Shown: positions 28,058 through 37,165, counted from the first letter of the stretch. The stretch: 64,000 nucleotides of DNA from Candidatus Thorarchaeota archaeon (GCA_016933575.1 JAFGAR010000088.1:62001-126000), one strand, 5' to 3'. Translations and numbers: made by a program. Notes: generated by a model not told the origin, from the sequence alone.

Positions 28058-28195
28058 TGGTGGGGACGGTGGGATTTGAACCCACGATCGACGAGTTACG
28101 CCATGACGACGGTCGTTTGTTGACCCCGTCCATTTCTAGCGCGAATCGCGCCCAGATCTGGAGCCCGTCGCCATACCGGTCTAGGCCACGTCCCC
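28058..28195 (-). tRNA. tRNA-Trp (CCA) with 61-nt intron
   Basis: On the minus strand acceptor GGGGACG pairs with CGTCCCC, discriminator A, CCA encoded. D-stem GCC/GGC, anticodon loop CTCCAGA (CCA anticodon), stem ACGGG/CTCGT with one G-T pair, variable CGATC, T-arm GTGGG-TTCAAAT-CCCAC. Intron 28097-28157 is at position 37/38. The central bulge-helix-bulge helix (CTCC with GGCG) has one mismatch. The intron holds a GCGCG/CGCGC hairpin and a second, bulged stem. Mature length is 77 nt. A TATA box lies at 28215-28224. Confidence 0.92.
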
Positions 28196-28687
28196 GGTGG
28201 CTGGAGGGGTGACCAAATTTTAAGTTAAGAAGTTTTCTACGTGAAACGCAGTTTGTAGATGATGTATCTATATTTCTACAAAAAAGGTGGAAGATAGAAC
28301 TATATTGTTCATAATCGTACAAAATAAAGTACACTGAAATTTAACGTTTTCATCAGTGATTATTGCTAGTTTTGGATGAAATCTTAGAGAGTATCTATCA
28401 ATTAGGATTGCTATTTGTTAACCGTGTATCATGAGAATAGAATATGTGAGTGATATAACAATGATACCAGATTTTAGCCCAAGCATTCCGGAACCCTGGT
28501 AGTAATCCGGAATATACTAAGATTATACACACAAATTTCAGAGATAATACCAGATTTATTGTCCTCTAAATGAGGACAATTTCTATTATTTATTGACTGA
28601 AATTGTTTGATATGTACAAATAATGGACAATTCTAAAAGGAAATCTCCTATCAATGCGTAGTAGATTCTACTTAGGAGCATACCCGC
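28196..28687. other. AT-rich gene-free stretch between tRNA-Trp and the orphan gene
   Basis: About 490 bases. It contains the tRNA-Trp TATA box (28215-28224, minus strand) and, at its far end, an AGGAG ribosome-binding site (28673-28677) for the next gene. Otherwise it is AT-rich and I see no reading frame with protein-like composition and no convincing RNA structure. Confidence 0.5.
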
Positions 28688-30709
28688 TTGTCGTCACTCA
28701 GTGATATGAATGTACAAATATTGACGAGAGATGGTTGGAGTAATGGTTCTATTATAATAAACAAGATGGGTATGAATATCAAACTGGCTTCAGGTCAAAT
28801 TCTTACAGGTAAAGAAAAATCAAAAATTCTTTACGAGATGAATATTCAAATTCTCCCTTCTATGGAAGGAAATAAAGAAATCTCCCACTTAGAGCCAAGT
28901 TTTAAGATATCACTTAAACCACTTTTGCAGACATATCACAGGTACAATCCCCATTGGGGTCAATACATTGAGGATATTTTTCCACCATCCACACTGGGAT
29001 TTTATGGGCGAATGAAAACTGGAAGAGAAAAATTTCTCTATATCGTACAGGAGATAGAAGATGATTCCAGATTATGGCTTACTATAGCAGATGCCAACAA
29101 AGGCGAAATATATGAAGCACACACAATTCACCAATTTGAGGTTGAAAGCATCTCTTTAATTGATAGTCAGGAATTCAGGCATAAATGGTATGAAACTATA
29201 TGGTCAGAAATTCCTTCTTCAGAGAGAGATGAGATTCTGAATATACTAGATAGCCCTACCGTATCATGGAGTGATTTTGCTAAACTATTGGAAGATGTAT
29301 CTGTACCTAATCTCGAACTTGGAAAGACGATGAGAGATACTTTTTCTCAACTTATTCCATCGAATTTTCCAGAAGAAGTTCAGGAGCAGTTGATGCTTTT
29401 TTTGGCATTCATATCAATGAAAAAAGCTCCAAATGAGGATCCAATTGACTATTTGTATAAATTCTGGTCATTCCCGATACTTGGAGCCTTGATGGAAGGA
29501 CATTTGATGTGTTTAGTAGATGGTGTTGATTGCCCTCCGTATCTCAAACTCTTAACTCTAGCTAATAGACAGCATCTAATTGCGCCAACGAGAGCGATAG
29601 AAAACATAGTTATGGATTCACCGTGGCTTTTATTCTGGCAAAAAACTATCGAACAATTTCCAAACTGGTTCAATATAGCAGCAGAAATGGTTAAGGATTT
29701 GAATGCCAGAGAATCGATTGTTACTAAACCACCGATAACAGAATCTGCTGCAAAGAGATCTAAAGAACTTTGGAAAAAAAGGCTTGCAATCCTAATTTAT
29801 GAACTTAGAATTATGGGGAGAACCAACTCTCAATCATTGGGGCTTAAGGAACTCGTATATCTTGGGTCAGCCTATCGATGGCCACACAGACATATGAAAT
29901 TCATTACCCAATTAGGTAGTACCGGAGAAAACCCACCTTATCTTCAAGTAATGGTTATGCCACCATCTGCAGCAGTTCGGGTGAAGAGAGTTCTACCAGC
30001 AGTAGTAATCTTGTCTTGGATTACTAGAACCTCTAATATCGATCTATTCGATTTGGAAAAGAAAAAATGGGTAGTCCCAACTGAACAAATCATTTCTTCA
30101 ATTGCAAATACAAGTTCTCTCAATAAAATTACGAATAGATTTGGTATCAAAAGGACTGTTGATAACTACAGGATTACATCAAAGGAAGCAAAGGTTCTGG
30201 ATTTAGCAGCAGAGGGAATTAGATTAGCTGGAATTGAGAGAAGCGAGTATCTTAAGCCTTGGGGATTGGATTGGAAACAAATTCGATTCTTATTATCAAA
30301 TCTCTCCAATCGTGACGTAATTCAGTTGTTTTATGAAGTGTCGGATCAGAAGCTTATTTCGTTGGCAACAATCATTCAAGGACCTCCTGAAAGAGTATTA
30401 TCTTTGTGTTCTTCAATGTTAGAATATACTCCCACTACTTTAGCAATGATAGGAGAAAGAAGTGACCAAGCTGTTCTACTTACAAGAATACCTGAAACTC
30501 CAGCTTATGAGATAGCTTCGCAGTTACCCACACAAGGACTGGAGCAGGGTCTCACAATTAGATGTCTTCGTCCAACAAAATATCAAAGTTACTCTCACAA
30601 TCTCTATCAAAGGCTACTTAGAGAAGATGGAACTTGGGATGATGATGTGAGTGCATTCCTCTCCCAGGCTAGGTCCAAGAGAAGAGAGCTGTCAGAGAGT
30701 AATGCTTAA
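28688..30709 (+). CDS. 673-residue orphan protein between tRNA-Trp and 5S rRNA
   Basis: Unrecognised. The TTG start has an AGGAG site ten bases upstream, favouring it over the ATG at 28706. Residues 1-170 are strand-rich (RDGWSNGSIIINKMGMNIKL, later FYGRMKTGREKFLYIVQEIE); 190-370 are helical; 380-673 are mixed, with no Walker, nuclease, zinc or membrane motif that I can find. Many tryptophans and AT-rich codons set it apart from its neighbours. It is alone, flanked by stable RNA genes, and its stop codon lies inside the 5S TATA box. Lateral gain is plausible but unproven. Confidence 0.75.
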   Translation: MSSLSDMNVQILTRDGWSNGSIIINKMGMNIKLASGQILTGKEKSKILYEMNIQILPSMEGNKEISHLEPSFKISLKPLLQTYHRYNPHWGQYIEDIFPPSTLGFYGRMKTGREKFLYIVQEIEDDSRLWLTIADANKGEIYEAHTIHQFEVESISLIDSQEFRHKWYETIWSEIPSSERDEILNILDSPTVSWSDFAKLLEDVSVPNLELGKTMRDTFSQLIPSNFPEEVQEQLMLFLAFISMKKAPNEDPIDYLYKFWSFPILGALMEGHLMCLVDGVDCPPYLKLLTLANRQHLIAPTRAIENIVMDSPWLLFWQKTIEQFPNWFNIAAEMVKDLNARESIVTKPPITESAAKRSKELWKKRLAILIYELRIMGRTNSQSLGLKELVYLGSAYRWPHRHMKFITQLGSTGENPPYLQVMVMPPSAAVRVKRVLPAVVILSWITRTSNIDLFDLEKKKWVVPTEQIISSIANTSSLNKITNRFGIKRTVDNYRITSKEAKVLDLAAEGIRLAGIERSEYLKPWGLDWKQIRFLLSNLSNRDVIQLFYEVSDQKLISLATIIQGPPERVLSLCSSMLEYTPTTLAMIGERSDQAVLLTRIPETPAYEIASQLPTQGLEQGLTIRCLRPTKYQSYSHNLYQRLLREDGTWDDDVSAFLSQARSKRRELSESNA

Positions 30710-30711
30710 AA
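30705..30711 (+). promoter_or_regulatory. TATA box of the 5S rRNA gene
   Basis: CTTAAAA about 28 bases upstream of the 5S 5' end. It overlaps the TAA stop (30707-30709) of the preceding orphan gene, so the two are packed without spare sequence. Confidence 0.5.
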
Positions 30712-30735
30712 CCAAACGTGGAAACGAAACCTCTT

Positions 30736-30853
30736 GATGGCGGCCATAGACCTAAGTGTACACCTGAACTCGGCCGAACTCAGAAGTTAAGACTTAGGCC
30801 GTCTGGGAAGATGTGCAGTGCGCGAGCCTGTGACAGGTCCCAGAGCTGCCACA
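30736..30853 (+). rRNA. rrf: 5S ribosomal RNA, unlinked
   Basis: Terminal helix TGGCGGC (30738-30744) pairs with GCTGCCA (30845-30851). The internal hallmark CCGAACTCAGAAGTTAAG and the later GTCTGGGAAG are typical of archaeal 5S rRNA. No 16S or 23S gene is in the window, so the 5S gene is separate from them. Ends are approximate to a few bases. Confidence 0.92.
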
Positions 30854-30912
30854 TTCTCTTCTTCTATTTGCTCCAAACAATGTATCGATAGAAGCCATTA
30901 AAAGAATAATAA

Positions 30913-32052
30913 ATGAAATCGGATTTGATTTACATGCAGCTAGGCGCAACTAATGAATACAGTTGGATTATCAACATAGCATTCTTTGCCTTCATCATGC
31001 TATTCAGCCTATATGGAGCCAAATTCCAAATGTGGCAGTGGTTGAAACAGATTGAGATGGGACTGAGTGAGATGAAGCGTATGTTTGTCGAGTCTCGACA
31101 GACAGCTATTGATACATTCAAGGAATATGGAAAATCAGAAGAAGACATTGCTAAAGAGCTGGATAGATGGATGGACTATTTCACCATTATGCCTGTCGAT
31201 TTAGATCCAGCAGGAATTCTCAAGCGACTTGATCATCTATTAGATGAGCGAAGGGACAGATTTCAAGAGTTTGTTGCAGAATTAGCACCAGAGTCAAACG
31301 TGAGTATGAACCAGAATCTGGAGAATACCCTTGAAGTCACACAAGTTCTGGGATTAATATATCGAGTTGTCAGGCACTTCTACATTCTTGGAAAGAAGAC
31401 TGGCAGTCAGATTATGATTATGCAGATTCAGATGCAAATGCCGGACCTACTTAGACTTGCTAAGGCGTACTATGATGCCATTGGTGCATTCTCAGAAGGC
31501 AAACCAATTGGAGACAGTATTGGTCCCCTAGTCATTACTAGGTTTGCTAGAGAGTATGGTGCAACTCCAGAGAGCTACAACCATGAGATATCCAGAGAAG
31601 TGGGATATTATGTTATTGAATCTGAAGGACGAACTGTCTATGCACTTAGAGCAACAGGACCTGGTGGTACTGTTGGCAAGCCTGGTTTCGGTGTTCAGAG
31701 ACTTGTTGAAAAACATGGTAAGAATATCACACGGATTATCACCATTGATGCTGCCCTCAAATTCGAAGGTGAAGAACTAGGCCGTGTTTCCGAAGGGACA
31801 GGTGCAGCCATAGGCGATCCTGGACCGGAGAAACATGCAATAGAGCAGACAGCAACTGAACACGGGATTGGAATTGAGGCCATTGTCATCAAGGAGGATG
31901 AAGCAGCTGCAGTGGGAATTATGGACAAAAAGATCCTTGATGCTGTGCCAGAGGTCATTTCACGAATAAAAGAATCAATCCTCAAGAGGACAAAGCCAGG
32001 AGAGAGTATCATCCTAGCTGGGATTGGAAATACCATCGGTATTGGTCTGTGA
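30913..32052 (+). CDS. DUF1512 archaeal membrane protein
   Basis: Conserved archaeal protein of 379 residues. One membrane helix at about 18-36 (IINIAFFAFIMLFSLYGAKF) precedes a long helical segment and a C-terminal alpha/beta domain with RATGPGGTVGKPGFGVQ and a closing GESIILAGIGNTIGIGL. Function is unknown. It is followed after 10 bases by a small zinc-ribbon membrane protein, suggesting an operon. Confidence 0.82.
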   Translation: MKSDLIYMQLGATNEYSWIINIAFFAFIMLFSLYGAKFQMWQWLKQIEMGLSEMKRMFVESRQTAIDTFKEYGKSEEDIAKELDRWMDYFTIMPVDLDPAGILKRLDHLLDERRDRFQEFVAELAPESNVSMNQNLENTLEVTQVLGLIYRVVRHFYILGKKTGSQIMIMQIQMQMPDLLRLAKAYYDAIGAFSEGKPIGDSIGPLVITRFAREYGATPESYNHEISREVGYYVIESEGRTVYALRATGPGGTVGKPGFGVQRLVEKHGKNITRIITIDAALKFEGEELGRVSEGTGAAIGDPGPEKHAIEQTATEHGIGIEAIVIKEDEAAAVGIMDKKILDAVPEVISRIKESILKRTKPGESIILAGIGNTIGIGL

Positions 32053-32062
32053 GGTGCGAAAA

Positions 32063-32422
32063 ATGAGCGTACTATCAAAAGGATTAGGCCTTATTCTCTC
32101 AGGTGTTGGATTTGTTCTCCTATTTTATGGTATGAGTACAACTGATGCACTGTCATTTGTATGGTCATTCATCGGGCTCATTGTAATGTCATTTGGATTT
32201 GCGTTCCTAACTGCAGGGAAACCAAAGGAAAAGAAACCGCCGCCGCCAACAGTGACTGAGATACAATGTGGCAGTTGCGATTTCAAGGAGATACGCGATT
32301 TCCAGAGGGGCGATCATGTCCTGAAAATTGTAGAAGCTGCATGTCCAAAGTGCCAAGGCACAATGACAATTGAGGGTGTCTACATCATAAGGGAAGAACC
32401 CGAAGAGAAGTACAATGTCTAA
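32063..32422 (+). CDS. Small membrane protein with zinc ribbon
   Basis: Protein of 119 residues: two membrane helices (about 7-25 and 33-52), a KPKEKKPPPP linker and a cytoplasmic-type zinc ribbon with CGSC and CPKC pairs. The ATG at 32063 follows GAGGTG and is preferred to the longer frame. It overlaps the end of the convergent methionine aminopeptidase gene by four bases. Role unknown; probably works with the DUF1512 protein. Confidence 0.75.
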   Translation: MSVLSKGLGLILSGVGFVLLFYGMSTTDALSFVWSFIGLIVMSFGFAFLTAGKPKEKKPPPPTVTEIQCGSCDFKEIRDFQRGDHVLKIVEAACPKCQGTMTIEGVYIIREEPEEKYNV

Positions 32423-33318
32423 GTCCGTTGGGTGAGAATCACAGGACCATTCTCAGATACGAAGATTGTGTGTTCGGCCTGACTCACAGGTCGACCCTTC
32501 TTTTCTATCTGAAGCGGGTATCCACGGATTGCTCTCGCACGGATCAAGTTACGTATCTCTTCAACAATATCAATTTCTTTATCAGCTGAACCAATCCATC
32601 TTGATGCAAATGGGTAAGGGCCATATTTTTCTCGTAGATAGACTCTAAGCTTCTCTGTTGCCCCATCAAGAACTTTGTCTATACCAGTATTCGAAAAGAT
32701 GTAGACATATTCACTGTCTACAACAGTCCCGATACCACTTGTTGCGAAGGGTTCTATTGCATAGTACTCGCCAACCTCAACAACAGGCGTTCCCCGTTTC
32801 TTGATATTTGGAACTTGTTTTCCAGCATGAAGACGATGCCTTTTGATACTGTGACCTGTAAGATTGGAGATTGGTCGTAGACCATAAGCCTTGATTACTT
32901 TCTCAATAGTGGCTCCAATATCACCGAGTGCCACCCCAGGCTTTATCATAGAAATTGCCTCCTCAAGAGCATCTTCTGTTGCTGCAACGAATCCATCAAG
33001 GGTCCCATCGATATCCACAGTGAGAGCTGTATCAGTGATGTAACCATCCACATGAACCCCAACATCCAGTTTGACTAGTCCAAATTCAGGGATTTCGCTT
33101 CGGTCACCACGGGGAGAAGTGCTATGTGCAGCAATATGATTAATTGATACATTGCATGGAAATGCAGGAATTCCACCATATTCTCTGATTTTGTTCTCAG
33201 CTGTTGCACAAATCTTGAGAATTCTTGCCTTTGGCTCAATCATATGGCTGATGTCCTCGAGAACACGAGCAGCAATTTCGCCAGACTTGAGAGCTAAGGG
33301 ATCAGGATTGGGGACCAT
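32419..33318 (-). CDS. map: Methionine aminopeptidase, type 2 (copy A)
   Basis: Metalloprotease of 299 residues that removes the N-terminal methionine. The metal ligands are visible: Asp in VKLDVGVHV and in YITDTALTV, His in TGHSIKRHRLHAGK, Glu in YAIEPFAT and Glu in SQAEHTIFV. It is adjacent to a second full-length paralogue transcribed from the same strand, 54 bases apart. Both look active, so this is a retained duplication rather than a decaying copy. Confidence 0.94.
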   Translation of the reverse strand: MVPNPDPLALKSGEIAARVLEDISHMIEPKARILKICATAENKIREYGGIPAFPCNVSINHIAAHSTSPRGDRSEIPEFGLVKLDVGVHVDGYITDTALTVDIDGTLDGFVAATEDALEEAISMIKPGVALGDIGATIEKVIKAYGLRPISNLTGHSIKRHRLHAGKQVPNIKKRGTPVVEVGEYYAIEPFATSGIGTVVDSEYVYIFSNTGIDKVLDGATEKLRVYLREKYGPYPFASRWIGSADKEIDIVEEIRNLIRARAIRGYPLQIEKKGRPVSQAEHTIFVSENGPVILTQRT

Positions 33319-33372
33319 GGTACCACCTTGGCGAGACAGTGTAACGGAGCTTCTTAAGCGGTTCCATGTCCG

Positions 33373-34290
33373 CTATATGGTTTCAGAGTCTCGATGAGTC
33401 GAAACGATAGCACCGTTTTCACCTACAAAGACACTATGTTCAAACTGGGAAACCATACCGTTTCGTCCCTCGTAGAGAACAGGGTATCCATGTATCACAT
33501 CTGCGCGTTGAAGTAATTTGATTGCCACATCAATGTCAATCCCTTCAATTTTGCCATGAAGCCAGCGTGAAGCCCAAGGAAGAGTCTTGAAGAGATGGCG
33601 TGCAGTGTTTCGCACTCTTAGAGCCTGATGATCGAGCTTCTTCTTATTCTTCAGGTTGTTTGAGAAGATATAAGCATCTGAACCACTCTTAATTGTGCCA
33701 TTGCCATCAGTAGCAAAGGGTTCAATGGCATAGGTTTCACCAAGATTCATCACTGGCGAAACTCTCTGTCCAATATTAGGCACATTCTTTCCTGCATGAA
33801 GAACCCACTGTTTTAGCTGGTGTCCAGAGAGTTGATGGATGGGTCTGAGACCGTCTTTCTTTATTGCACGTTCTATTGCTTGACCCACTTCGCCCACATG
33901 AACTCCGGGACCAACAGTTTCCACTGCCGCCTGAAGTGCATTCTTTGCCGCGGCTATGAATCTATCATATGAACCATCAAGATCTACCGTGATTGCTGTA
34001 TCAGATATGTATCCATTGACATGAGCTCCAATATCAATCTTGACAAGACCCTTGTCAGGGAAGGTCTTTGTGTCAGCGGGGGGGCTGGTATAATGCGCTG
34101 CCTCTTGATTGATAGACACGTTACAAGGAAAAGCCAGTCCCGTTGCACCAAATTCCAATATTTTCTCTTCAGCGAGTTGGCATATTTTCAAGACTTTGAC
34201 TCTAGGACGAACCTCAGGTGCTATTAGGTCTAGGACTCTTCCAGCTATTTTTCCAGCTTTCATAAAGTCTGGGTGCGGCATCACAGCCAT
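33373..34290 (-). CDS. map: Methionine aminopeptidase, type 2 (copy B)
   Basis: Second MetAP of 305 residues. Ligands are also complete: VKIDIGAHV, YISDTAITV, SGHQLKQWVLHAGK, YAIEPFAT and SQFEHSVFV. Copies A and B differ at many positions (for example around GHQLKQWVL versus GHSIKRHRL), so the duplication is old or one copy was acquired. B is upstream of A on the minus strand. Different substrate preference is possible but cannot be judged from sequence alone. Confidence 0.94.
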   Translation of the reverse strand: MAVMPHPDFMKAGKIAGRVLDLIAPEVRPRVKVLKICQLAEEKILEFGATGLAFPCNVSINQEAAHYTSPPADTKTFPDKGLVKIDIGAHVNGYISDTAITVDLDGSYDRFIAAAKNALQAAVETVGPGVHVGEVGQAIERAIKKDGLRPIHQLSGHQLKQWVLHAGKNVPNIGQRVSPVMNLGETYAIEPFATDGNGTIKSGSDAYIFSNNLKNKKKLDHQALRVRNTARHLFKTLPWASRWLHGKIEGIDIDVAIKLLQRADVIHGYPVLYEGRNGMVSQFEHSVFVGENGAIVSTHRDSETI

Positions 34291-35106
34291 TATTTTTCAC
34301 TAAGAAAGGAACAAAGTGAGGTCGTATTTAAGTTTCAGATTCACACGTATTTAGGAACTTATTGCGAAAAAAAGAGTTACATCCCAAATTGTAGTTCTAT
34401 GGAGATGATGAAAGCTGAGAATCACCTAGTTGGAGTTTAAAGGCAGAAGGGGGTCGATACCTGTATCCCTACACACTAACTCCCAGCATCACGGCTTCAG
34501 AATTGTATCCGGCTCCGCTGAGCTGTCTCGGGCTGGGAATAATGGTACCGACCAGCCCGTCAATGTACGAAGCCAGGGTGACCTGCAATTCATCTGAGGG
34601 ATAATCATCCCCATCATGCGAGTCCGTTGTGGTTCGTCCTTATGGTATTTGACAGGCAATGTCCAAGAGCTTTTCTTGAACACTATTTTCATGAAGTGAG
34701 ATGTTATTAGGATTACCACAAGGCGCGAAATATTGATTCTAAGACATAAGAATTTGGCAAAAGCGAGTAAGTTTTATGGTAATAGCGACAGCTTCAAATA
34801 CGCTCAAAACCCAGCCGAGCATGTATAGCACCCCTTGAAATAGCTGGGTGTGCTTTGCAAATCATCATATCATCATATTACATGCGCCACGTGTTCCCCG
34901 GCTTAAGACCAAATTCAAGTCGGCGAACGAGCTCGCGCAAGTCTTAGGACTATTATTACTCATAGGATCATATCATCACGGTTATCATATCACATGTTCC
35001 AGACTCGGAATAGAATGAAAGGCGAGGTAGGCTGATTCAAAAATACAGTCATGAGGCATATGCCCAAGGGGCATAGTAAGACGCAAGCAGGTTCCAAAAC
35101 GGTCGA
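34291..35106. other. 816-base structured gene-free region upstream of dnaG
   Basis: No convincing protein frame. Several strong inverted repeats occur: TCCCAGC (34491-34497) with GCTGGGA (34532-34538); the overlapping GGGCTGG (34530-34536) with CCAGCCC (34552-34558), mutually exclusive with the first; a GTGA-loop hairpin CAGG-CCTG (34574-34585); and ACCCAGC (34809-34815) with GCTGGGT (34843-34849). ATCAT-rich repeats sit at about 34861-34881 and 34968-34992. This looks like one or more structured RNAs or a regulatory leader. Conserved RNase P RNA and SRP RNA motifs were not found. Confidence 0.5.
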
Positions 35107-36441
35107 ATGACGAGGGCTCGTGGTAGTACAGCACAGGAGACGTGCATAGAAATAGGAACAGACTTCGACCAAAGTACAGCTAAATACGTAATCAGAGCTA
35201 GAATTGAGATAGATGGCGTGGTCGATAAACCAGATGTAGTAGGAGCGGTTTTCGGGCAGACAGAAGGTCTGCTTGGAGAAGACCTAGACCTACGAGAACT
35301 ACAACGCACAGGTCGTATTGGTAGAATTCAGATTGTTATTAGAACTCAAGGTGGTAACAGCACAGGAGAGATTGTGATCCCGGTTTCATTAAATAAGACA
35401 GCAACTGCAATACTTGCAGCGGCATTAGAAACTGTGGATAGAGTTGGACCCTGCACTGCGAAAGTGATTCTTGAAAAGCTCGAAGATATTCGTGGTGCCA
35501 AGAGAAGAAAGGTAGTTAGTAGAGCCATTAGTATTTTGAAGGGATGGGAGGAAGATATAGCTCCCGGTACTGAAGAGATAACCACTGCAGTTACAAAAGG
35601 ACGCAAAGTGTCTATTACAAAATATGGTCCTGAGGGATTACCAGCAGGTCCAGAATTAGCCAGTAGTTCGGAGATTATTATCGTCGAAGGCCGCGCTGAT
35701 GTCATCAATCTCATGAAATGTGGAATAATGAATACAATTGCAGTTGAGGGAACGCATGTTCCAAAGACGATTGTGGAACTGACAAAGAAACGTGGCAAGC
35801 GAGTGATTGCGTTTCTTGATGGCGATCGTGGCGGAGACCTCATACTACGAGAACTCATGCAAATTGCAACGGTTCATTATATATCAAGAGCCCCTGAAGG
35901 AAAAGAAGTGGAAGAACTCTCCCGGCGTGAAGTAATCAAAGCCCTTCAAGCTCAAATTCCAGCAGAACAGGCGCTCTCATTGGTACAGGACCGCAAATCA
36001 ACTGTAAAAGGGAAACAACGAACCACAAGGAAGCCTTCTACGCAAACAAAGACCCGTAGAGAAATTAGGAAACCGGAAGAAACTCCTCCAAAACGAGAGA
36101 CTCCACTTGTATCCAGCAGGCCAAAGCCAATTCGAAGGACCCCAGTAGCCGTAGACGAGATTTATGTTGATAAGATTGAGAGTATCAAGGAAGGATTCAA
36201 GGCAGTCTTATTCAATGCAAATAAAGAGGTCATAGTTGAATGCGGGGTGGCAGAGCTTGCTAAGAAACTGGAGGAACAAGAAACAGTGCCAGTGGTAGTC
36301 TTTGATGGTGTCATTACACAACGCCTTGTGGATATTGCAGCCAAGAAAAAGACGGAACTCCTCATCGGAGCCGCTGTGGCAGATATCGAAAAGACTCCAA
36401 GTGGATTACAGATTGTCACTTTCGATGAATTAGGTCAATAA
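35107..36441 (+). CDS. dnaG: Archaeal DnaG (Toprim) primase-like protein
   Basis: Toprim-domain protein of 444 residues, usually associated with the exosome in archaea and able to prime in some species. The N-terminal motif KPDVVGAVFGQTEGLLGEDL is diagnostic. The Toprim core is at about 194-265: EIIIVEGRADVINL (Glu), and IAFLDGDRGGDL (Asp-x-Asp). A basic, proline-rich linker (about 305-350) is followed by a small C-terminal domain. The 816-base gap upstream separates it from other genes; a perfect hairpin follows its stop. Confidence 0.95.
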   Translation: MTRARGSTAQETCIEIGTDFDQSTAKYVIRARIEIDGVVDKPDVVGAVFGQTEGLLGEDLDLRELQRTGRIGRIQIVIRTQGGNSTGEIVIPVSLNKTATAILAAALETVDRVGPCTAKVILEKLEDIRGAKRRKVVSRAISILKGWEEDIAPGTEEITTAVTKGRKVSITKYGPEGLPAGPELASSSEIIIVEGRADVINLMKCGIMNTIAVEGTHVPKTIVELTKKRGKRVIAFLDGDRGGDLILRELMQIATVHYISRAPEGKEVEELSRREVIKALQAQIPAEQALSLVQDRKSTVKGKQRTTRKPSTQTKTRREIRKPEETPPKRETPLVSSRPKPIRRTPVAVDEIYVDKIESIKEGFKAVLFNANKEVIVECGVAELAKKLEEQETVPVVVFDGVITQRLVDIAAKKKTELLIGAAVADIEKTPSGLQIVTFDELGQ

Positions 36442-36465
36442 AGCGGCTGAATTGTTAGCCGCTTT
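36440..36465 (+). terminator. Nine-base-pair hairpin at the dnaG stop
   Basis: AAAGCGGCT (36440-36448) pairs with AGCCGCTTT (36457-36465), loop of eight. The stem starts inside the TAA stop. There is no long T run, so it may be an RNA-stability element rather than a terminator. Confidence 0.45.
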
Positions 36466-36558
36466 CACATCCTTAATTAATGGATGACATGCGGAGCGCC
36501 CTAAATCGAGTGATTATCTAGAACACACTCTGTTCCAGATGATGATTCAAAAGTAGAG

Positions 36559-37014
36559 ATGATACCTTTGACGAATTCGACATTTCATGCAAGACTTGAC
36601 AAAACAGAGACTTCCAAAATACACTCTATTACTCTGGGAGGGCACCAGAGTACTACTGTCTGCCCACCCCCAATGCTTGGTGAACAACCAGGATCAACAA
36701 GTCCACATCACTTGTTTCTTGCATCAATTGGCGCATGTGTTAACCTCGTCTTTGAGATCGCACTTGAAAAGGCGAGAGTAAAGGTCTTTGAACTCAACTC
36801 AGAAATCAATGGTGAATATATTACCGATGAAGAAACAGGAGCTAGTCGATTTGAATCGGTTAGTGTTGAAACAAGGGTGGTCGTTCCTGAGGGGACCAAT
36901 GAGGGAAAGGTTCTGAGACTCTTCGATGTTGCTCATGCAAACTGTCCTATAGGTAACTGTCTTGTTGGTTCGTGTATTAAGTTAGTGACCAATTTGATAA
37001 TTGAATACAGATGA
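36559..37014 (+). CDS. OsmC/Ohr-family protein
   Basis: OsmC-fold protein of 151 residues; the family reduces organic peroxides through two cysteines. C60 (LASIGACVNL) matches the first reactive position; the second region is cysteine-rich (HANCPIGNCLVGSC, C129, C134, C139), more than the single Cys usual for the family, so substrate or metal use may differ. It is followed by a hairpin terminator and stands alone. Confidence 0.87.
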   Translation: MIPLTNSTFHARLDKTETSKIHSITLGGHQSTTVCPPPMLGEQPGSTSPHHLFLASIGACVNLVFEIALEKARVKVFELNSEINGEYITDEETGASRFESVSVETRVVVPEGTNEGKVLRLFDVAHANCPIGNCLVGSCIKLVTNLIIEYR

Positions 37015-37039
37015 ACTATGTAAAATAGATCACAATGCT

Positions 37040-37081
37040 TGTGAGGTGGATTCTTAGGAACCCCTCACACTTCTTGTTTTT
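37040..37081 (+). terminator. Hairpin plus T-run terminator after osmC-like gene
   Basis: TGTGAGG (37040-37046) pairs with CCTCACA (37063-37069), followed by CTTCTTGTTTTT. Typical intrinsic-terminator look. Confidence 0.6.
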
Positions 37082-37165
37082 CGTATGCATTCTTGCTAGT
37101 AATACTCACAATTATCTCGGTGCAACCAGGAATCAGTACATGGAGCAGAAGAGAGGCTCTTGTAT

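Noticed and set aside
28097..28157. C/D-box guide RNA inside the tRNA-Trp intron
   Set aside because: No RTGATGA or CTGA box on the tRNA strand.
28058..28195. Reading the tRNA as a long-variable-arm Leu or Ser species
   Set aside because: That reading puts C at position 33 and a mismatch in the anticodon stem; an intron at 37/38 gives a regular tRNA-Trp.
34400..34420. C/D sRNA suggested by ATGATGA followed by CTGA
   Set aside because: The boxes are only about three to four bases apart, too close for a guide.
34489..34719. Minus-strand 76-codon frame in the structured region
   Set aside because: It coincides with the inverted repeats and lacks protein-like composition; better explained as RNA structure.
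34291..35106. RNase P RNA or SRP RNA
   Set aside because: The conserved core motifs of either RNA were not found on either strand.
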